In this document: piece by piece, positions 57,011 to 64,000 of the stretch
How the letters are laid out: every line of letters begins with the position of its first letter
Numbering within the stretch: the stretch's first letter is position 1
From: Micropruina glycogenica
GTDB lineage: Bacteria; Actinomycetota; Actinomycetes; Propionibacteriales; Propionibacteriaceae
Length of the DNA stretch: 64,000 nucleotides
Reading direction: 5' to 3' (one strand)
Assembly (NCBI RefSeq): GCF_039524395.1
Contig: NZ_BAAAGO010000031.1
Notes under the pieces: generated by a model
What the model was told of the DNA's origin: nothing
What the model saw: the letters and a program-made list of their open reading frames with translations, nothing else
Databases searched by the model: none
Position numbers and translations under genes: made by a program

Positions 57011-57053
57011 CGAAGGCTCACGGGCCTTCCGAAGGCGCACGGCCTTTGGAGGC

Positions 57054-59510
57054 TCACTTGGCGATCGTCACCGCGATGGTCTTGCTCTGCGAGTCGTAGC
57101 CGGTCTTGCGGCCCGTGACGCGCACGCTGACGGACTTGCCCTTGTCTTTGCTGGTCAGCTTGTACTTGGTCTTCGTGGCGCCCTTGATGGCCGACGAACC
57201 CCGGTACCACTGGTAGCTGAGCTTCACCGCGCCCGGGCCCCAGTTGCCGCCGTCCACGGTCAGGGTGTGCCCCGACTTGCGGGTGCCCTTCAGCTTGGGC
57301 GTCTTCGGGCTGAGCGTACCCTTGGCCACCGCCGCGGTCGCCGCGGACGCCTTCGTCACGGTGGTGTAGCCGCTGGCCCGGCCGGTCACCCGCACGGTGA
57401 TCGTCTGGCCGGCCTCGGTGGCGTGCACCAGGGTCGTGGCCTTGGTGGCGCCCTTGATCGGCTTGGTGCCGGCGTACCACTGGTAGCTCAGCGTCACCGA
57501 CGCCGGCGTCCACGCGCCCGGTTTGGCGGTCAGGGTCGAGCCGACCTTGGCGGTGCCCGTGATGGTCGGGGTGTCGCCGGTGAGCAGCTTCGGCACGGTG
57601 CTGGACGCCGCCGAGGTGCGGGTCACCGCGTTGTAGCCGGTCTTGGTGCCGCTCACGGCAACCTTGAGCGCGAACCCCGCGTCGTCGTCGGTGACCGTAT
57701 AGGTGGCCTTGGTGGCGCCGTCGATCTTGGTGGCGCCGCGGTACCACTGGTAGGCCAGCGTCACCGGCGCCGGTGCCCACGTGCCCGCACTCGCGCTCAG
57801 TGTCTGCCCGACCGCGGCCTTGCCGGTCAGCTTCGGCGTGGGGGTGGTCGACAGGTTGAGCAGCGGCACGGCGGCTGTGGCGGCCGAGGTGCGCACCGTG
57901 GTGGTGTACAGGCGCTTGATGCCCGTCACCTCGACGCTGAGGGTCGACCCTGCGTCGGCGACAGTGAGTGCGTAGGTCGCCTTCGTTGCGCCGTCGACTG
58001 CCTTGGCGCCCCGGTACCACTGGTAGCTCAGGCTCACCGACCCCGGGCCCCAGGTGCCCGCCGAAGCGGTCAACGTCTGGCCCACGACGGCCTTGCCGCT
58101 CACCTTCGGCGTGGCCGCCTTCAAGGTCATGAACAGCGCGGCCCAGGTGTTGTCGTCGGCGGCGCCGGTGACCGGACGTCCGGCGTCGGCCTGAAAGTCC
58201 TTGACCGCGGCAGCGGTGTCGGTGGTGTAGCTGGACGAACTGGCGGCGACATAGCCGTTGGCCTTCAGCAGGGTGTGCAGTGCGCTCACCGAGCTGCCTT
58301 GGGCGCCGGCCGAGATCTTGGTGGTCAGCGAGGTCAGGGTGATCGGGCCGGCCTCACCGTCGGATTCGAGCCCCTTGGCCTTCTGGAACTTCTTCACAGC
58401 CAAGACCGTCGCCGAGTCGTACTTGCCGGTGGTTGCCACGGTGTAGCCGGCTGCGCCCAGCAGGTACTGGGTGGCGGTCACGTTGGCGCCCGAGTCGCCC
58501 GAATCGAGCACGAGGCTGAACGGCACCACGTCGTAGTCGCGCAGGTCGTAGGTGTCGATCAGCTTGGTCAGCTCATCGGCGTAGTCGGCGGCCTTCTTGG
58601 GCTGCTCGACCTTGGCGACGGCCTTGACGTAGGCCGGAATGTCGTTGATCACCGAGCGGGCGGCGCTGTAGGCCGAGTCTTTCGCCACGGCCACCGCGTG
58701 CGCGGCGAACGAATTGGTCACCGAGGTGTAGTTCGAGTAGGTGGTGCCCGACACCGACACGCAGCCCGACTGGAACGAGCTGGCGGCCGACGCGCTGACG
58801 CCGTCGCTGCCGGCCAGCACGAACTTCGTCTGCCGGCGTAGCCCGGCGTAGTAGCTGCGCTTCTTCCAGTAGCTCAGCGTGCTGCGCACGACGCCGTACG
58901 CGCGTCCGCGGGCCTCGATGATGCGCCAGTCACCATTGGACAGCTTCTTGGTCAGCACCGCCACGTGGCCGATGCCGTTGCTGCGTGCGGGGTTGTTGCG
59001 CAGAAACACCAGGTCGCCGACCTTGGGTGAACCGGTGACCTTCTTGGTGGAGTTGTACTGGGCCGCAGCCAGGTCGGTGATGCGGTTGCCGGAGCGTCCG
59101 TAGAGCCACTCGACCAGTTCGGAGCAGTCGAACTTGGACGGGTCACTGTTGCTGATCGCTGCCTCGGCGCCGAGCACGTAGGGCTTGCCCACCTGGGCGT
59201 CGGCCAGCGCGGCGAACTGCTTGGCGGTCATCGACGCACTGCAGCGGGTGTCGAAGTAGTTGGTCGCCTTCTTGGCCACGCTCGAGGTGCCCCAATCGCT
59301 GGCCACGATCGCCTGCGCGATCGACACCGAGGCGGGCACGCCGTAGGTGCGCTGGGCCTTCTGGGCGGGCGAGACGACGCTGGCGATGAACTTCTGCTTG
59401 GCGTCGGCGCTCACCGTGGCGGCGTTGACGCCGGGCACGTCGAACGGCGCGAGGCTGAGCGCCAGGGCAAGGCCGGCGGTCAGGGACAGCAGTTTCGACG
59501 GGGATCGCAC
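57054..59510 (-). CDS. Secreted NlpC/P60 peptidoglycan endopeptidase with Ig-like repeats
   Basis: An 818-residue exported protein. A signal peptide is at residues 1-30. Residues about 35-90 resemble the start of a glucosaminidase-type domain (FIASVVSPAQKAQRTYGVPA, IAQAIVASDWG) that is not complete. An NlpC/P60 cysteine-peptidase domain follows, with Cys129 in KFDCSELVEWLY and His182 in NGIGHVAVL. Two peptidoglycan-binding domains lie at about 330-455 (YLLGAAGYTVATTGKYDSAT; KDFQADAGRPVTGAADDNTW). Four Ig-like repeats occupy about 465-818, each with the pattern YQWYRGxxxIxGATKxTYxL ... VxVTGxKxGY. Start GTG 59508-59510. A wall-cleaving role is likely; whether the N-terminal remnant is active is doubtful. 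Confidence 0.88.
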   Translation of the reverse strand: MRSPSKLLSLTAGLALALSLAPFDVPGVNAATVSADAKQKFIASVVSPAQKAQRTYGVPASVSIAQAIVASDWGTSSVAKKATNYFDTRCSASMTAKQFAALADAQVGKPYVLGAEAAISNSDPSKFDCSELVEWLYGRSGNRITDLAAAQYNSTKKVTGSPKVGDLVFLRNNPARSNGIGHVAVLTKKLSNGDWRIIEARGRAYGVVRSTLSYWKKRSYYAGLRRQTKFVLAGSDGVSASAASSFQSGCVSVSGTTYSNYTSVTNSFAAHAVAVAKDSAYSAARSVINDIPAYVKAVAKVEQPKKAADYADELTKLIDTYDLRDYDVVPFSLVLDSGDSGANVTATQYLLGAAGYTVATTGKYDSATVLAVKKFQKAKGLESDGEAGPITLTSLTTKISAGAQGSSVSALHTLLKANGYVAASSSSYTTDTAAAVKDFQADAGRPVTGAADDNTWAALFMTLKAATPKVSGKAVVGQTLTASAGTWGPGSVSLSYQWYRGAKAVDGATKATYALTVADAGSTLSVEVTGIKRLYTTTVRTSAATAAVPLLNLSTTPTPKLTGKAAVGQTLSASAGTWAPAPVTLAYQWYRGATKIDGATKATYTVTDDDAGFALKVAVSGTKTGYNAVTRTSAASSTVPKLLTGDTPTITGTAKVGSTLTAKPGAWTPASVTLSYQWYAGTKPIKGATKATTLVHATEAGQTITVRVTGRASGYTTVTKASAATAAVAKGTLSPKTPKLKGTRKSGHTLTVDGGNWGPGAVKLSYQWYRGSSAIKGATKTKYKLTSKDKGKSVSVRVTGRKTGYDSQSKTIAVTIAK

Positions 59511-59657
59511 ATGGGCTAGCTACCTACACACGCGCGAGGATGGGCAAGGACGCACTTGAGGGTTGCTTTTCAGCATCTGTTCAGCAATTGCCTGCGACTA
59601 GGTGTTTTGCGGACGGCAGCACTCAAGTTGGCCTTCAGGGTTCACTCGAGGGTTGCG

Positions 59658-61859
59658 TCAGAGGCTCACATCGGCCTTCGGCGGTCCGACCCGGTGCGCC
59701 AGCAGGCTGCCGTCGGTGAACTCCACCGCGTCGTCGAACCTGGCCTCGACGGTGCCGGCCCCGAACTGCTCGTCGTAGAGGCGAGCGTAGAGGCCGCCGC
59801 GGGCCAGCAGGTCGGCATGTGTGCCCTGCTCGACCAGCCGCCCTTCTTCGATGCCGAAGATCACGTCGGCGCGCATGATCGTCGACAGCCGATGGGCGAT
59901 CGCGAAGGTCGTCCGGTTCGCCATCGCGCGCTCCAGTGCCTGCTGCACCAGCCGCTCGGTGGCACTGTCCAGTGCCGACGTGGCCTCGTCGAGAATCAGA
60001 ATGCGCGGGTCTTTGATCAGCACCCGGGCGATCGCCAGACGCTGCTTCTCGCCGCCCGAGAGCCTGAACCCTCGCTCGCCGGTGATCGTCTCGTAGCCGT
60101 CGGCGAAACTCATGATGCGGTCGTGAATGTTGGCCGCCCGGCAGGCCTCGACGATCTCGGCGTCGGTGGCGTCGGCCCGGGCGTAGCGCAGGTTCTCGGT
60201 GATCGTGCCGTGAAACAGGTACGGCTCCTGGGTGACCATGCCCACGGCGTCGGCCAGCGAGTCGAGCCTGATGGTGCGCACGTCGGTGCCTTCGATCAGC
60301 ACCGCTCCTTCGGTGGCTTCGTGCAGCCGCGGAATCAGGTAGGTCAGCGTGGTCTTGCCCGAGCCGGACGGCCCCACGATGGCCGCCAACTGGCCCGGTC
60401 GCACGGTCAGCGTGATGCCCCTTAGCGTCCACCGTTCGGCGTCGCTGATGGTGCCGTCGCCGTCGAGGTCGACGCCCTGCGGCGGGTCGTTCACCACCAC
60501 CCCTGCGGCGAAGCCGGGCAGGGTCTCGGCCGCGACCACGGTGCAGCCCGAAGCGTCGGGAATGGAGGCGACTGCAGGTACTTCGAGAGTTGGGACGCTC
60601 AGCGCGCGGTAGTCACGGCCGAAGCGACTCGACCGGGTGCCGCGCGATGGGCGACCCGGTTCCGACGCCGCTGTGGGTGCAGGAGCCGCCATTGCCCGGG
60701 GTGCGGGGTACCGGAACCACACGTCGTGCAGAGTTACTTCGCCGCGAAACTCGTGCTTGGCGATCGCTTTGGCGTCGGGTGCGTCAGTGATCGCCGGTTG
60801 CAGGTCGAGGTACTCGAACAATCGGGCGAAGAGCGCGTAGGAGGTCTGCACGTCCATGGTGACGCGCATCAGCCCCACCAAAGGCTGCTGCAGCCGGGCC
60901 TGCAGGGTGGTGTAGGCCACGATCGTGCCGGCGGTGAGCACCTGGCCGCCGATCAGCGTGCCGCCGTTGATCAACAGACCCGCCACCAGGTAGACGATGG
61001 CCGGGGTCAGCCCGAAGAACGTCGACACGATCGAGAAGAAGGTCTGACCGGTCATCGCCTGCTTGAGCTGCAGGCGGCTCTGCCGGGCGTTGGCGCGGCG
61101 ATAGCGGGCGATCTCGATGTCAGTACGGTTGAACACCTTGGCCAGTAGTACGCCCGACACCCCGAGCGACTCTTCGGTGATGGCCGTCATATCTGACAGC
61201 GACTCCTGGGTGCGTTTCTGCAGCCGCTTGCGCCGAGCGCCGACGCGGGTCTGAATCACCATGAACACCGGCATCAGCACCAGCGAAATGATGGTCAGCT
61301 GCCAACTGAGCAGCACCATCGATACGAACGCGGCGATCACGGTCACCGTGTTGCTCAGCATCGAGGTGGCGGTCGAGGTGAGCACGTTGCGCACCCCTGA
61401 CACGTCGTTGGCCAGACGCGACTGAATGTCGCCGGTCTTGGTCGAGGTGAAGAAGGCGAGCTCCATCTTCTCCAGATGCTCGAACAGGGCGACCCGCAGG
61501 TCGGCCATCGCCGAGTTGCCGATGCGGTTGGTCAGGTAGGTCTGGCCCACCCCGATCAGCGCGCTGACCAGGGGTATCGCGATCAGGCCGGCGACCAGCC
61601 AGTACAGCCGCTCGAGATCGGGCGACCCGATCGCGCCGTCGGCACCGACCGGAAAGAGGGCGTCGTCGAAGACCGCCCGGGTCAGAAACGGGGCGATGGC
61701 GCCGAGCGAGGCCGACACCAGCACGGTGACCAGCACCAGCGCCAGCCACCAGCGGTACGGGGCCAGCAGGCTGCCGATGCGACGCAGCATCGGCTGGCCG
61801 GGCGAGCCGGCCACACCGGGCCGGGCGAGGTCTTCGGCGGGCATGGTGCATCGTGGCAC
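59658..61859 (-). CDS. ABC exporter (fused membrane and ATPase domains) with EF-hand-like insertion
   Basis: A 733-residue half-transporter. Six transmembrane helices lie in residues about 35-330. The ATPase domain has Walker A GPSGSGKTTLT (496-506), LSGGEKQRLAIARVL signature, Walker B ILILDEATSALD and the H-loop AHRLST. Between the start of the ATPase domain (VTLHDVWFRYPAP, residues 375-387) and WTLRGITL (477-484) there are about 90 extra residues (387-476) that normal exporters lack. They are Ala/Pro-rich and end in DLDGDGTISDAE at 464-475, a canonical EF-hand loop pattern. Start is GTG 61857-61859 or ATG 61842-61844. Substrate unknown; the type is lipid- or drug-exporter-like. Confidence 0.92.
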   Translation of the reverse strand: MPRCTMPAEDLARPGVAGSPGQPMLRRIGSLLAPYRWWLALVLVTVLVSASLGAIAPFLTRAVFDDALFPVGADGAIGSPDLERLYWLVAGLIAIPLVSALIGVGQTYLTNRIGNSAMADLRVALFEHLEKMELAFFTSTKTGDIQSRLANDVSGVRNVLTSTATSMLSNTVTVIAAFVSMVLLSWQLTIISLVLMPVFMVIQTRVGARRKRLQKRTQESLSDMTAITEESLGVSGVLLAKVFNRTDIEIARYRRANARQSRLQLKQAMTGQTFFSIVSTFFGLTPAIVYLVAGLLINGGTLIGGQVLTAGTIVAYTTLQARLQQPLVGLMRVTMDVQTSYALFARLFEYLDLQPAITDAPDAKAIAKHEFRGEVTLHDVWFRYPAPRAMAAPAPTAASEPGRPSRGTRSSRFGRDYRALSVPTLEVPAVASIPDASGCTVVAAETLPGFAAGVVVNDPPQGVDLDGDGTISDAERWTLRGITLTVRPGQLAAIVGPSGSGKTTLTYLIPRLHEATEGAVLIEGTDVRTIRLDSLADAVGMVTQEPYLFHGTITENLRYARADATDAEIVEACRAANIHDRIMSFADGYETITGERGFRLSGGEKQRLAIARVLIKDPRILILDEATSALDSATERLVQQALERAMANRTTFAIAHRLSTIMRADVIFGIEEGRLVEQGTHADLLARGGLYARLYDEQFGAGTVEARFDDAVEFTDGSLLAHRVGPPKADVSL

Positions 61860-61865
61860 AGCCTC

Positions 61866-62016
61866 CGCTGGTCGAGCCGTCGCGACAGCGCCGCGTCATT
61901 CCGGGCTTGACCCGTAATCTCATGACCGCGCACCAAGAGATCCCGGCGAGATTGTTGAGACGCACCGCTGGCCGAGCTTGTCGAGACTCAGGGTTTCGAC
62001 AAGCTCAACCAACCCA
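61866..62016. repeat. Family B and variant family A elements before the ABC gene
   Basis: A family B half-element at about 61866-61892 (GCTGGTCGAGCCGTCGCGAC). A CCGGGCTTGACCCG-core variant of family A at 61896-61924. A full family B palindrome at 61972-62016 (GAGCTTGTCGAGACTCAGGG ... TTTCGACAAGCTCAACCAAC). It fills the gap between the ABC exporter and transketolase genes. Confidence 0.75.
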
Positions 62017-62025
62017 CGAACACGC

Positions 62026-64000
62026 TCAGCCGATCAGCGCCTTGGCCTTCTCGACCGCCGCCTCGGCAGTGACGCCGAACTTCTCGAACAGCAGCGCACC
62101 GTCGGCGGACGCCCCGAAGTGGTCGATGCCGACCGCTTCGGTGTTGGCGCCCAGGAGGTCTTTCCAGCCCACCGGCACGCCGGCCTCGACGACCACTCTG
62201 GGCACGTCGGCGGGCAGCACCTGCTGCTGGTAGTCGTCGCTTTGGGCGTGGAACCATTCCACGCACGGCATCGACACCACGCGGGCCGCAATGCCGTCGG
62301 CCTCCAGTGCTTCGGCAGCCTTCACCGCCACCTGCAGCTCAGACCCGGTGCCGACCAGCACCACCTGCGGGTCGCCGGAGGCCTCTTTGAGCACGTAGCC
62401 GCCCATGGTGGTGTTGGACGCCGCCGCGAAGCCGGAATCTTCGGACCGGTCGAGAATCGGCAGGTTCTGCCGCGACAGAATCAGCGCTGCCGGCTTGTTC
62501 CAGGTGCGCAGGATCTGCGCCCACGCCCACGCGGTTTCGTTCGCGTCACCCGGACGCACCACGTCGATGTTGGGCATCAAGCGCAGGCTCATCACGTGCT
62601 CGATGGGCTGATGCGTGGGCCCGTCCTCGCCGACGCCCACGGAGTCGTGGGTCCACACGAAGGTGGTCGGGGCGTGCGACAGGGCCGCGAGTCGCGGCGT
62701 GGTTCGCATGTAATCGCTGAACACCAGGAACGTTGCGCAGTACACGCGGGTGAGCCCGTCCATGGTGATGCCGTTGGCGATGTTGCCCATGGCGTGTTCG
62801 CGGATGCCGAAGTGCAGTGTGCGGCCGCCGGGGGCGCCGGTGAACTCGTGGCTGCTGCGGTCGGACGGAATGAAGCTGTTGACCCCGGCCATGGTGGTGT
62901 TGTTCGAGCCGGCCAGGTCGGCGGAGCCGCCCCACAGCTCGGGCACCGGCTGGGCCAGCGCCGACAGCACCTTGCCGGACGCTGCGCGGGTGGCCATCGA
63001 GCCGGGCTCGAAGACGGGCAGCGAGGCGTCCAGGTCGGCGGGCGCCTCTTTGGCGAGCACCCGGTCGAGCAACTCGGCGTGCTCGGGCGACGCGCTTCGC
63101 CACGCCTCGTAGCGGGGATCCCATTCGGCATGCAGCTCCTTGGCCCGCTCGACGGCGTTGGCGCGCACCCAGTCGACCAGTTCGCTGTCGATGGCGAACG
63201 GCTGGTCTTCGAAGCCGAGTTCGGCCTTGAGCCCCGAGATCTCGTCGGCACCGAGCTTGCTGCCGTGCACGCTGTGGTCGCCGGCCTTGTTGGGCAGCGG
63301 CCACCCGATGATGGTGGTGACCTTGATGAAGTGCGGCTTGTCGGTGATCTGCTTGGCCCGCTCGATCACGTCGTAGAGCTCTGCCACCTTCTCTTCGTAG
63401 GTGGTGAAGCCGTTGGTGAAGTCGACGTGGTAGGTGTCCCAGCCGTAGGCGTCGTAGCGGGCCTGCACGTCTTCTGAGAAGGCGATCTTGGTGTCGCCCT
63501 CGATCGAGATGCGGTTGTCGTCGTAGATCAGAAACAGGTTGCCCAGGTCGAGCGTGGCGGCCATCGAACTGGCTTCGCCCGACACGCCCTCTTGCATGCA
63601 GCCGTCGCCGGCGATGCAGAACACGTTGTGGTCGAAAACCGACTCGCCGGGCGCGGCCTGCGGGTCGTACAGCTCGCGCGACCGGCGGGCGCTCATCGCG
63701 AAGCCGACCGAGTTGGCCACGCCGGCGCCCAGCGGGCCGGTGGTGCACTCGATGCCCTTGGTGAGGCCGAACTCGGGGTGGCCCGGGGTCAGCGACCCCC
63801 AGGTGCGCAGGCTCTCGATGTCGTTCAGTTCGAGCCCGAACCCGTTCAGGTAGAGCTGCGCGTACTGGGTCATCGACGAGTGCCCGGCCGACATCACGAA
63901 CCGGTCGCGGCCCAGCCAGCGGGGTTCGTTGGGGTCGACATTCATCACCTTGGCGTAGAGCAGGTAGGCGATCGGCGCCAGCGAGATGGCCGTGCCGGGG
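62026..64000 (-). CDS. tkt: Transketolase (N-terminus cut by window edge)
   Basis: Thiamine-diphosphate enzyme of the pentose phosphate pathway. About 657 of roughly 700 residues are present; the start lies beyond the right edge. The first residues in the window are PGTAISLAPIAYLLYAKVMN, the conserved start region just after the usual GHPG. Further motifs: RFVMSAGHSSMTQYAQLYLN, the ThDP-binding GDGCMQEGVSGEASS, the magnesium-site DDNRISIEG, NKAGDHSVHGSKLG, and in the C-terminal half LHFGIREHAMGNIANG and DSVGVGEDGPTHQPIEHV. It is followed by repeat DNA and the ABC gene on the same strand. Confidence 0.97.
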   Translation of the reverse strand, partial: PGTAISLAPIAYLLYAKVMNVDPNEPRWLGRDRFVMSAGHSSMTQYAQLYLNGFGLELNDIESLRTWGSLTPGHPEFGLTKGIECTTGPLGAGVANSVGFAMSARRSRELYDPQAAPGESVFDHNVFCIAGDGCMQEGVSGEASSMAATLDLGNLFLIYDDNRISIEGDTKIAFSEDVQARYDAYGWDTYHVDFTNGFTTYEEKVAELYDVIERAKQITDKPHFIKVTTIIGWPLPNKAGDHSVHGSKLGADEISGLKAELGFEDQPFAIDSELVDWVRANAVERAKELHAEWDPRYEAWRSASPEHAELLDRVLAKEAPADLDASLPVFEPGSMATRAASGKVLSALAQPVPELWGGSADLAGSNNTTMAGVNSFIPSDRSSHEFTGAPGGRTLHFGIREHAMGNIANGITMDGLTRVYCATFLVFSDYMRTTPRLAALSHAPTTFVWTHDSVGVGEDGPTHQPIEHVMSLRLMPNIDVVRPGDANETAWAWAQILRTWNKPAALILSRQNLPILDRSEDSGFAAASNTTMGGYVLKEASGDPQVVLVGTGSELQVAVKAAEALEADGIAARVVSMPCVEWFHAQSDDYQQQVLPADVPRVVVEAGVPVGWKDLLGANTEAVGIDHFGASADGALLFEKFGVTAEAAVEKAKALIG

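Noticed and set aside
1..64000. tRNA genes or transposases
   Set aside because: I looked in the intergenic gaps for T-loop/anticodon patterns and for transposase motifs and found none I could support.

Overview
The window is about 64 kb of very GC-rich chromosomal DNA from an actinobacterium. The evidence is gene content: GlnE/GlnA2, the actinobacterial 57-residue DUF3117 protein, DUF2510 and DUF2752 proteins, TatB, a Corynebacterium-type GlgA, the succinylase branch of DAP/lysine synthesis (DapA, DapC, DapD, DapE), a 7Fe ferredoxin next to DapC, and a class A RNase P RNA. The order fdxA-dapC ... dapD/dapE ... LOG protein-DivIVA-like-DUF3117-glgA/glgC ... O-methyltransferase ... tatB-MgtE_N/CBS-DUF1003-mrp follows a backbone also known from Mycobacterium. 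The repeats and overall gene set look more like a Propionibacteriales-type genome, but the sequence alone does not settle the family. No prophage, transposase, CRISPR array or tRNA was seen.

Layout. 1-4.5 kb: decaprenylphosphoryl-arabinose genes (dprE2 cut by the edge, dprE1) and an AftB-like arabinofuranosyltransferase, with a decayed CLC chloride-channel gene between them. 4.6-6.8 kb: a PhnP-like metallohydrolase, then an orphan AbiEi/DUF559 gene with related repeats on both sides. 6.8-11.7 kb: glnE, a sterol-carrier-like gene and glnA2 (nitrogen control). 12-15.2 kb: methionine aminopeptidase, a DUF2510 protein, rnpB and an RTX-repeat secreted protein. 15.3-20.9 kb: an RNB ribonuclease, a membrane alpha/beta hydrolase and a phospholipase-D-like protein. 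21-27 kb: VOC and zinc-ribbon proteins, histidine phosphatase, aminopeptidase P, CorA and TrpB2. 27-33.4 kb: DUF2752, RDD and YflT proteins, then a LacI regulator divergent from an SRPBCC-MFS-UspA operon. 33.7-39 kb: mrp, DUF1003, MgtE_N/CBS, tatB, dapA and an O-methyltransferase. 39.7-50 kb: glycogen synthesis (glgC/glgA), DUF3117, DivIVA-like, LOG, LCP, dapE/dapD, a secreted transglycosylase-like protein, dapC and fdxA. 50-51.2 kb: a decaying stretch (orphan N-domain of a GNAT-like protein and an alpha/beta-hydrolase pseudogene). 51.2-64 kb: folD, VanW, SppA, a lipoprotein, a large NlpC/P60 cell-wall hydrolase, an ABC exporter and the start-truncated transketolase.

How the genes fit together: much of the window serves the envelope. 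DAP genes feed peptidoglycan; dprE1/dprE2/aftB feed an arabinan; the LCP, VanW, NlpC/P60 and transglycosylase-like proteins act on the wall; TatB, SppA and lipoproteins handle export. Glycogen, nitrogen and one-carbon metabolism make up the rest.

The intergenic DNA is unusually rich in small palindromic repeats. I distinguish: family A (core CCCGGCGTTCGCCGGGAT, with a variant core CCCGGGCTTGACCCGGG); family B (TGGTCGAGC-TGTCGAGACC ... TTTCGACAAGCTCAACCA); family C (GGGGACGGTTCT / AGAACCGTCCCC, as tandem or inverted arrays); family D (28-bp arms containing TTGTGACACGTAGCTGCC); and family F (114-bp direct repeats around the AbiEi gene). There are also several one-off long inverted repeats. The most unusual protein-level feature is an EF-hand-type calcium loop inside a roughly 90-residue insertion in the nucleotide-binding domain of the ABC exporter.
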